Assembly: GCA_033557465.1 (NCBI GenBank)
Contig: CM066047.1
Span: forward strand, 5,890,001 to 5,954,000
DNA from: Ichthyophis bannanicus
Taxonomy: Eukaryota; Chordata; Amphibia; Gymnophiona; Ichthyophiidae
Length of the DNA stretch: 64,000 bases
Reading direction: 5' to 3'
In this document: in pieces, positions 56,393 through 64,000 of the stretch
Layout: each line of letters opens with the position of its first letter
Position numbering within the stretch: position 1 is the stretch's first letter
Translations under genes and position numbers: made by a program
The notes under the pieces: model-generated
The model's input: the letters and a program-made list of their open reading frames with translations, nothing else
Databases searched by the model: none
What the model was told of the DNA's origin: nothing

Positions 56393-57984
56393 TAATTTTT
56401 TATGGTGCTTGTGGATTCAGTTATGCTTGCCATGTAATATTTATACACTTCATGTGATGGCTTCTTTTGTATCATGAGACCTTTTTCCCTTAGGCTGCCC
56501 AGGTCTTTTTATTGGTTGCTGTTATTGAGACATAAAAAGATCCTCCTTTTTTTAATATAAAATTATATATAGCGTTTTTTAATTGTCCTTGCACTTTTGA
56601 TGGTGCATTCTGTGTCCTTCTCCATGTATTACTCTTCATTTGTAGGTTCAGTACGTGTTTTTATTTTCAATTCCTTGATTGTTTTACATTTTATTCTTTT
56701 ATTCATTTATCCATTCATTCATTATTATTAACCTTTTATTCATTATTTATTGTTTTAATGGTGTTCTTTAGGTATTTTTTGTGGTTCTTGTGTTATTTAT
56801 GGCTGCTCTGTAAGTTATAGACTTTATGTGATGGCTTGATTTGTATCGTGAGCCTAATCGTTTCTGGCTTGTCCAGAGGTTCACTTTCCAGGGTGGTTCT
56901 ATTGAGCTATATAAGGATAACTCCCCTTTTTTATTCATTCCTTATATATAAAAGCATATATCCAGTACTCCTTGTGGTTCTTTCCAATGTTTGATGATGG
57001 ATCCGTGGTTATCCCCCGGACATGTTTTTCGATCGTGGGCTCAGTGGTTTTTCTGTATTCTGCTGATGGGTTTTACACTTAATTTTTATTAATTACTTCA
57101 TTCATTTTGTTATTATTTGTTGTTTTAATAGTGTTTTTTAGGCATGGTTTATCATTTTTTATGGCTGCACTGAAAGCTACACATCCAGGGTGATGGCTTG
57201 TTTTGCACCCTGAGCTTGGTTGCTCCCCGCCTTACAAGTTTTTCTGTGATCATCTATTTTCCCTTTTCATCCTGTGAGTTTTTTCACAACATGCAATAAT
57301 ACATGACTACTGTGCCTTTGCCCCTTTGTTTTTTCGATGATGGCATCTGCGGCTCTCCTCCGTGCACGGTTTTTATCCGGTCACACATGTAGATATTATT
57401 TTATAGTCCTTTACATGTGCAGGTGGTTTTTTTTATGTATTTACGTGCCATGTTTGGGTTGGTTACATAAGTAAGGTTTTCAATAACCTTTTCACATTAT
57501 TAGTATGTTTTTAATTTCCCACGGTTTTGTAGATTACTTAAAAGGCGCATGCGTCCGTGTTTTTTTCAATCGATACAAGAAAGCCGCAGTGCTCTTGGAT
57601 GTGCTGGTCAGTTTGGCTCTTGTTGAAAGGTTTGAGACCCTTTTTTATCTTTTTATGGGACCATTTTCTGCATATTTGGTTTCGTTTCGCTGCAATTTGA
57701 ACAGCCTCTCTTTATTTTTATTTTTAGCGATATTTTGTTGACCTCACCTGGAAGATTTACTGACGCGGTTGGATTGCTTATCCTTCTCGCTGGTGTGCTC
57801 ATAATACTCTGTGTAGTTATCAATGAATGCTGCCAACTGGTTTATTACGGTATATAATTTATTTTGTTTATGCTTCCTATTATATTTTATTCAGACATTC
57901 ATTTTTATTTAAGTGGTCGTGGCCTCTCCACCAATTGTGGTGATTTATTTTGGCGCAGTTCATAGCGTTTTTATGTCTTCGTAG

Positions 57985-59640
57985 TGCCACCCACCCACTA
58001 CCTGGGCCTCAAGGGTATCCAGGTGGAGTGGCCTTTGGTGCCCTTCAGGGGTGAAGTACTACTAGTTGACCCTAGGGAATCTGGGTAGTGTAGTCCTGAG
58101 CCTCCTGAAGGATTGGAGGTTGTAGCTGTAGCTCGAGCAGACAAAGGCGGGCAAAGAAAATTTATTTTAAAGAGGTTTATTTCCAACGCTTTGCAGTTCA
58201 GTGCAATTAGACGCAAAAGAAGATTATGGCACATTCAACAAAAGATGGGAAAACCAAAATATACAGGGTTTGCAATGCTGGGCTAGCTTTCAATTAGCTT
58301 ATTCAGGGTTCCTTCTTAGACTCACATTCAGGTAATCATGTGACTCTTCCATGAACTGAAACTAAATTCTTCTTACAACAGCAAAGCTTCTCAGCTCCAG
58401 GAAATGATTCCACTTATTAAACTTTCATAAGCTTTTTCACCCTGGTAACAGGTAAGTTAATCTTCTATTATATTCTTTTCCTATAATTTTAAAGCATTCA
58501 ATCAAGATTTTTTTCAATAGTACAAGTAGAGCAATCCATGGCTAGATCTTGTTCTGTTGAAGGCAGGGAAATATCTAACGGCATCTCTTCTTCACAGCTA
58601 TTGGTATGCTGTGTTAGATTAAAAGGAGAGACTGCCTTTTTCTCTAAGAATTCCCTAAACTCTGCCAGAAGTAATTCAGCCTGCTTCTGTCCTTTGCTAA
58701 GCTGATGTCTTTCTTCTGCTTCAGGTAAACCTTTATTTAAGATATCTAGCTCGTGGTAATTGGCTATGCTGTTTTTGTCAGCACAACAGTTCTCCGTGTG
58801 AGTAAAACCCCTCCCCCACTTATCCTTAAAAGTAAGTGTTGGGTTTTCCTTTAACAGTTCAACTCGCTCTGGAGAGTTTCTGAACAGACAATTAAAACTA
58901 GAAATGTCAGCTTTACCTTGGCTCAAGTCTTCCAAATAAGGCTCAGCACTTTTCCTTCTATTGGCTTTCAGGCTGTAAGCTCCAGCTGGCTTATTAGTGT
59001 CTCTTATGTTGCTCAAGGGTATATCAGGCTGAACAAATCTGCCATAGTTCTGTCTGTCGTTGTTCTGGCTTTTAAAGCTATTCTTCCAGCTTTCTTGCTT
59101 CCTAGTATCACAGTTGCTAGCTCCTTCAATCTCAGTTCGTACCTTGTGTTGAGAGCGTCTCCAGGATAAATCTTTACCCCACTGGTTACTGCTCCAAGGT
59201 CCTGCTTGGTTCTCAGGTAGCTCAGGCTGTAGTTCTAGGTCTCTCAGTGCCTCTGAGTCTCCTAGTAACTCCCTTCGTGACTCCAAACTGCTTCTCTGTG
59301 GATCCCAGCTGTTCCTTGTCACATGCTTCTCCAACTGTTTCTGTTTCCCTTTTCGTCTCCTTTTCTGTTTCTGTTCCCGATCCTTCTGTTCCTGATCCTT
59401 CTGTGTTCTAACTGCCTGCGTATTTAACAAGCTCCTACTGTGTTGCACTGCCCGCCTCCTGCTTGGGCGTGCCCAATCAGTGACCTGACCTGTCTCCTCC
59501 CCTAAGGTGAGGTGTGGTTCCTGATCAGCTGCATGTTTTTTTCCTTCTGAAGTGAAAATCCTGCTTTTCAATGCAGTACCACTTTTCTCCACCGGATCTC
59601 CCTCTATCTCCATTGCTTCTTGAGAGGCTTCTACGTCACA
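57985..59640 (-). mobile_element. Solo-LTR-like element, 1656 bp, in the PLE2 right arm
   Basis: The insertion begins TGTGACG and ends GTGGCA on the minus strand (TG...CA termini), with a 4-bp target duplication CTAT/CTAC. The empty site CTAC is kept in the left arm near 48940. Near its 3' end it has AATAAACCTC followed by a T-rich stretch, as in an R-U5 region. There is no primer-binding site, gag or pol, so a recombined solo LTR is the simplest reading. It is long for an LTR. Confidence 0.62.
58498..59613 (-). CDS. 371-codon ORF inside the solo-LTR-like element, function unknown
   Basis: Open from an ATG 27 bases inside the element to 58498. The frame is also open back to the very first base of the element, so it may be the end of a longer ORF that began in the internal region and ran into the 3' LTR. 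The protein is hydrophilic, with a strongly basic stretch (KDREQKQKRRRKGKQKQLEK, residues about 73-92), a Trp/Arg-rich middle, an acidic end and several Cys residues near the C-terminus. I recognise no domain, signal peptide or membrane segment. Accessory genes that overlap the LTR are known in some retroviruses. That comparison is architectural only, and I claim no homology. Confidence 0.5.
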   Translation of the reverse strand: MEIEGDPVEKSGTALKSRIFTSEGKKHAADQEPHLTLGEETGQVTDWARPSRRRAVQHSRSLLNTQAVRTQKDQEQKDREQKQKRRRKGKQKQLEKHVTRNSWDPQRSSLESRRELLGDSEALRDLELQPELPENQAGPWSSNQWGKDLSWRRSQHKVRTEIEGASNCDTRKQESWKNSFKSQNNDRQNYGRFVQPDIPLSNIRDTNKPAGAYSLKANRRKSAEPYLEDLSQGKADISSFNCLFRNSPERVELLKENPTLTFKDKWGRGFTHTENCCADKNSIANYHELDILNKGLPEAEERHQLSKGQKQAELLLAEFREFLEKKAVSPFNLTQHTNSCEEEMPLDISLPSTEQDLAMDCSTCTIEKNLD

Positions 59641-60346
59641 ATAGTCACCATATTCATTAAGTTTCTCACTTATTCATTTATTTGTTTTGATCAGTTTTAT
59701 TATTTTACAGCACACTGGTCATTCATCATTTCACAGCAAATTGATTGTCCCCTGCTGTGTTTAGTACCTGGTCCAAGGTAACTCCTCTTATTTTAATGCT
59801 TCCTTTTTCTCCTCTGGCTTTTCGCTCCTGTTTCTCTGTCAGTAGTTTATATGAGCATAATACCCACCCCTTGAGTCACATATGGATCACACTCTTTTGA
59901 ATTTCTCCTTTTGAAGTTTTTAGGTTTATTTAAATTTTAATATTTATGTACATACTCACCTAATTGTTTTAGCTTTCACATGCCTTCATAACTGTAATGG
60001 TGTCCTTGTTTTTGCTTGTTCTTTTTGATGATATCATTTATTTCCTGTTCACACATGGTTTTATCATAGTTGTTTTATTTTGTTTTATTTTAATTGTTTA
60101 CCATGATAGTTTTATGAGTTAATTATTTATTCATTTATGTATTAATATAATATGACTTTTTTATGTGGTGTAGTTGATCAAGTTGTAACATATTGTTTTA
60201 TGATCACTTATGTTCACTCTTTTTACTCTTTTCTTATCATTCATTGTTTTTTATTATGGTTTAAATTATTGTTGCATTTATGTTTATTGGTATTTTGTAC
60301 TTGTTTTTATCATTTTATTTTTGTTTTGTAGTTTGTGGTGTGCCTC

Positions 60347-60387
60347 ACCCCTGACGAAGTACCCACGAAACACGGCCTGTGTTGGGT
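60347..60387 (+). ncRNA. Hammerhead ribozyme of PLE2, right arm
   Basis: Stem I ACCC/GGGT (60347-60350 with 60384-60387), CTGACGA (60351-60357), a minimal 2-bp stem II GT/AC with loop ACCC, GAAA (60367-60370), stem III ACAC/GTGT with loop GGCCT, and triplet GTT with predicted cleavage after T60383. Complete core, very short stem II. Confidence 0.68.
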
Positions 60388-60472
60388 TTGGCCCCCCTTT
60401 TTTAATATGTAAGGACCAAATAAAGTATGTATACTGCCTAGGTTTTTTGTCTTGGTTACCAAGACCCTGAAA

Positions 60473-62360
60473 TACACCCTTCCAGTATTTAACCACCTCA
60501 GAGCACTTCCAGAACATATGCCCCAAATCCGCCCCCCTCTGACCCACAATGTGGACATGCAGAGGAGACCACACAACCCGCCCTGAAAGTCCTATTAGGC
60601 ACATAATATATCCATCTAATTATTTTATATTGCATATCTCTGTAATCAGTACAACTTCCAGAGGCAGGTATATACTCTAAAGCCATCACAATATCTTGCT
60701 CGTTAATCCTTTCACCCAATTTACAGGACCAAACCTCAGTAGTTCTTTCTGCAAATCAGTGATACTAGCCCTCTCTTCCCTTTCCAAATGGAGCACCTCT
60801 TCCACAGTTAAACAAATCCGTCCTTTTAAGTCCCCCTTTGGTAGAGAGTTTATATAACTCCTCATCTGATGGTAATACATAATATGTTTCTCCTCTAAAG
60901 CAAAACGCACCTGCATCTCAGCAAATGACAAAGGCTTATCATCTTGATCTATGCTCATTATTCCTTTACCTTCCCACCTCTTAAAATGAATGCCCTCCAT
61001 TCTAGGTCCAAAGGAACCATTCCCATAAAAGGGAAGAAAGGGTGTCACCTCTGGATTTATCTGTCCCAATCTGCACACCTCCCTCCATATCCTTCTCATC
61101 ACCTCCACCAGAGCATGCTTCTGCATCGACAAAGATAACATTCTGTTCGCATGAAGTACATATCGCAGCGCATAAGGCGCCGCTATCCATTGTTCTATTG
61201 CCAGTGGAGTATAATCCGTTCTATCATTAAGCCAGTCCTTAATATGTTGCTGTAAACAGGCAATATTATACCGTCTTTTACTCAATAAGATGGGTAAAGT
61301 TTGTAACACGTATAACCATTTGGGGAATATGATCATTTTGAATATAGCTATGTGCCCACTCAAAGACAATGGGAGCCCCCGCCATCTTATTAGACGTGTT
61401 TGTGTATCTTCCATCAGGGGTTTGATATTTATATTATACATTTGAGCAGAGTCCCCCCGGTAACCATATTCCCAAATACTTGAAATGGCCCAACCTCCAT
61501 TTAAGGGGGAAAGGTCCTCTCCACCCTACTTTATCCTCCATACATAGGACCATCACCTCTGATTTGTGTTTTAGTCCCGAGAACCTACCGAACTCTGTAA
61601 ATATCTCCAATAAGTGGACTAAGTTATCTCTGGGGTTTAACAAATACACTAATATATCATTCACAAAAGCTGCAACTCGGAACTCCTCTCTCCCAAACTC
61701 TTCTCCTGTAAGCAAGGGGTACCCACGAATCTTTTCCAATCAAGGTTCCAAAGTCAGCACAAACAGGAGAGTTGATAACGGACACCCATGCTGCATTCCC
61801 CTCCGAAGCGAAAACTCCTCTGTCAATGACCCATTCACTAGCACCTGCCCCCGCAAATCCGAGTATAAAAGACATAACACATCCAAGAAAAAATCCCTAA
61901 TCCCCAACCTTTCCAGAATAAGATACATAGTCAAAAGCTTTTTCCGCATCAAAGCTTATGACAAACGCCGAATCCCCTCTCACCCCCCCCCCCCGTTGTA
62001 AAGCAGCTATAATTCTTCTCATATTTTTTGCCACATATTTACCCCGCACAAAACCAACCTGATATTCCTAAATTAGTGTCGGTAAATAGGGTACCAATCT
62101 TTCTGCCATGATTTTAGCTAAAAGCTTTATATCCACGTTCAACAACGAAATAGGTCTATAAAAGCTGGGTAATACTGGATCCCGCCCCGGTTTAGGGAGA
62201 ACTGTTATAATAGTCCAATTTTTATCATAAGGGAACTTTTGCCTCCGTACCAGATCTGAAAAGTATGCCACAGTATCCTGTGCGACATGGGCACACATTA
62301 ACCTATAAAATTCCCCTTTGAACCCATCTGGTCCCGGCGCCCGATGTGTCAGCACTGCCT
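60473..62360 (-). pseudogene. L1 ORF2 reverse transcriptase region, broken
   Basis: RT motifs of the L1 clade: HRAPGPDGFKGEFYR, LPKPGRDPVLPSFYRPISLL (62280-62100), RRGMQHGCPLSTLLFVL (61800-61740) and VAAFVNDILVYL (61680-61640). The catalytic pair, normally ADD, reads VND here, so one catalytic Asp is Asn. The region continues with YNINIKPLMEDTQTRLIRWR and a C-terminal Cys-His stretch (CPHCGSEG, FWKCSEVVKYW). Several frameshifts. The frame resumes at 48064 across the PLE pair. Confidence 0.83.
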
Positions 62361-62364
62361 TAAT

Positions 62365-62660
62365 GGAGGGAGGAGTAGCCTAGTGGTTGGGGCAAGGTAC
62401 TTCAGGCCGGAAGGTCGGGGGTTCAAATCCCACTAGAGGACAGCAACCTTGGGCCGGAAGGACTGGGGTTTCTAGTCCCACAGATGCTCCTTGTGGTCTT
62501 GGGTAAGCCACTTAACCCTCCATTGCCCATGTTCCCTGTAAGTATTAGTGTATGTGTCTCATATCCCCGTGTGTTAAATGTATCCCCCGATTGTGTTGTG
62601 ACCGCTTTGATTGAAGGATAAGGCGGTATACAAATCTGTCTAAATAAAATAAATAAAAAT
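62365..62660 (+). repeat. Full-length tRNA-derived SINE with CORE-like block and L2-type tail
   Basis: The head has an A-box-like TAGCCTAGTGGTTGGGGC and a B-box-like GGGTTCAAATCC. A CORE/MIR-like segment follows (CTTGTGGTCTTGGGTAAGCC, ACTTAACCCTCC), and the tail is ACCGCTTTGATTG, GGCGGTATAC and AAATAAAATAAATAAA. It interrupts the L1 RT frame between the TTEVI and HRAPGPDGF segments. The tail matches the L2-type tails here, implying mobilisation by an L2-clade LINE. Confidence 0.88.
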
Positions 62661-62689
62661 TTATAACTTCTGTAGTTGTTATCGGTGTA

Positions 62690-64000
62690 TTAAGAAATTC
62701 ACATTGTGCTTCATCCAAGCAAGGTAATTTAACTTCTCTCAAAAATGTCTATCTTGTCTTCCACCTCTCCTACATCTGCCATATATAACTTCTGATAATA
62801 TTGGCGAAAGATCCCTTCCATCTGTGTCTGTGTTCCGTGCAGTTGCCCTCCTGCATCTCGAAGAGCGCCAATATGCTGTTTCCCCCTATTTCCCTTTATA
62901 AGACTTGACAGCAACCTACCCAATTTATTCCCAAACCTGTGTAGCTTATATGTATAAAACAATACCGAACTTGTAGCCCTTTCCTACATCAACACCTTAA
63001 GTTCTTCTTGCAGTTTAATCATATCTGCCTTATTTCCAGCTGTCGGGTTAGCCGTAAATCTAAGTCTCGTTTTGCAAAGATCCCTTTCCAACTGTAGAAG
63101 GTATTGCCTAGCCCTTTTTTCTTGGCCGCTACATATCCAATAATATGTCCACGTAAAACCACCTTAGCCGTTTCCCAAAACAAAATAGGATTCTCTTTAT
63201 GCTGGCCATTATCTTGCACAAACGCCACCCAACGCTCCCGAAGATATGTTCCAAACTCCTTATCAGAGGCCAACTGCAGAGGGTACCGCCACGTAAATCC
63301 TGTAGCTCTTTGTCTCCATTGTATATTTATCCATATCAAAGCATGATCCGAAAGAGCAATAGGCCCAATCCCTGCTTGCAAGATTTTGTCAAACCACCTA
63401 GTCGGCCCCAACAGAATCAATCTGCGATCCGGTATCATATACCCGCGAAACGTGCGTATAGTCACGATCCAGTGGGTGCAAAGCTCTCCAATAATCTTTC
63501 AAATCATATCCATCACAGATTCCATTAAGCCATTGTGTTCTCTTATCTATATTGTGTCTCATGTTACCTGATCTATCCATAGATTCTTCCAACACACAAT
63601 TAAAATCACCCCCCATTATAGTAGGTATAGTCCTATCCCTTCCAAGCATCTGGACACTTTCTTATAAAATTCCACCACCATAAGTATTAGGCGCGTATAA
63701 ATTAATCAAAGCCACTTGCTGTTTCTCCAACTGTCCTATTACCACTATATATCTACCATCAGGATCTAGTATAGATCTCTCACTTACAAACCCCACTTGT
63801 TTATGAATTAATATTACTACCCCAGCTTTCTTCTTCCCAGAGGATGCCCCATGCACCTCCCCAACCCACCATCTCCTCAACTTATCATGCTCCTCGGTGG
63901 TTTGGTGCGTTTCTTGTAAAAATGCAATATCAGCACCCTTGTCTCTCAATGCCCAAAGTATTTTGTCTTTTTATAGGACTTCCCAATCCACATACATTCC
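62690..64000 (-). pseudogene. L1 ORF2 endonuclease and RT N-terminus, broken
   Basis: The APE-type endonuclease nicks target DNA to prime reverse transcription. Visible: IAFLQETHQTTEEHD (catalytic Glu), LINLYAPN, GGDFNCVLEESMDRS (Asn), a degenerate SQID where SRID is expected, and ALSDHALIW (the SDH box). A linker follows up to the RT at 62960-62690. Frames change at least three times. The ORF continues beyond the window. Confidence 0.83.

Larger units (their letters stand above)
48065..60472. mobile_element. PLE2 head-to-head pair with a single 15-bp target duplication
   Basis: Two copies of one PLE lie head to head with their 3' ends facing outward. Minus copy: 48080-55335. Plus copy: 55336-60457. 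ACCAAGACCCTGAAA occurs once at each outer boundary (48065-48079 and 60458-60472) and once would be expected in the uninterrupted L1. The arms are near-identical inverted repeats of about 3.45 kb once later insertions are removed. The minus copy extends about 1.25 kb further 5' (54085-55335) and has about 55 extra bases at its outer end. Confidence 0.85.
47205..64000 (-). mobile_element. L1-type LINE, decayed, split by PLE2 and a SINE
   Basis: An L1 ORF2 runs leftwards from beyond the right edge of the window: endonuclease (64000-62690), RT (62360-60690), C-terminal region (to 60473), then, beyond the PLE2 pair, the last part (48064-47800) and a 3' untranslated region with a C-run on the plus strand near 47625. 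It ends near 47205 in an A-rich AAAAAAGATTTAAA. Without its insertions about 4.1 kb would be in view. ORF1 is outside the window. Confidence 0.85.

Noticed and set aside
62365..62450. A functional tRNA gene
   Set aside because: A- and B-box-like motifs are present, but the segment continues into a CORE-like block and an L2-type tail and does not fold into a complete cloverleaf. It is a SINE head.
1..64000. CRISPR arrays, bacterial operons, riboswitches or phage modules
   Set aside because: The DNA is clearly vertebrate nuclear sequence. Tyrosine recombinases here belong to DIRS retrotransposons, not phages or integrons.

Overview
This window is tetrapod nuclear DNA, most probably from an amphibian with a large, repeat-bloated genome. 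A caecilian is my best guess. That is inferred from the mix of DIRS tyrosine-recombinase retrotransposons, Penelope-like elements (PLEs), L1, L2 and CR1 LINEs and tRNA-derived SINEs with L2-type tails. No bacterial, archaeal or organellar signal is present. The only likely host coding sequence is two plus-strand exons (8500-8713 and 24840-26276). They join in phase 1 and probably belong to one gene with an intron of about 16 kb filled by retrotransposons. I could not name the gene.

Layout. 1-4677: DIRS element A (5' end outside the window). 4681-6080: an L2-type tail and a CR1 fragment on the minus strand. 6081-8150: unassigned DNA, a pyrimidine-rich minisatellite and a 260-bp foldback palindrome. 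8500-8713: host exon. 9152-15395: two DIRS copies, B1 (+) and B2 (-), tail to tail. 15440-17000: an L2 LINE. 17496-24711: DIRS D, of a different family, split by a CR1. 24840-26276: large host exon. 26950-27420: CR1 fragment. About 28800-46365: an old DIRS (F) into which DIRS E (29334-41745) inserted. E was then hit by a CR1 (32885-33487) and by the near-complete DIRS C (35463-41255). F also carries a head-to-head PLE pair (41990-44230) and two SINEs. 46600-47190: GA-rich repeat and a hairpin. 47205 to the right edge: a decayed L1 on the minus strand, interrupted at 48065-60472 by a head-to-head PLE pair flanked by one 15-bp target duplication, and at 62365-62660 by a SINE. The PLE arms carry three later insertions: an ORF1-only L1-like element with five 171-bp monomers (50427-52699), an L2-tail fragment (53812-54019) and a solo-LTR-like element with a 371-codon reading frame (57985-59640).

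How the pieces work. DIRS elements encode Gag, reverse transcriptase-RNase H with a methyltransferase-like tail, and a tyrosine recombinase. The inverted terminal repeats and the internal complementary region (ICR) let the cDNA close into a circle, which the recombinase inserts without target duplication. Here the ICRs and a nested insertion let one read both the circle junction and the empty site. They point to crossover at a shared (C)TT. PLEs encode RT plus a GIY-YIG nuclease, and hammerhead ribozyme folds can be drawn at their ends. Nearly all mobile ORFs are broken by stops or frameshifts, so this is a graveyard with readable relative ages rather than an active locus.
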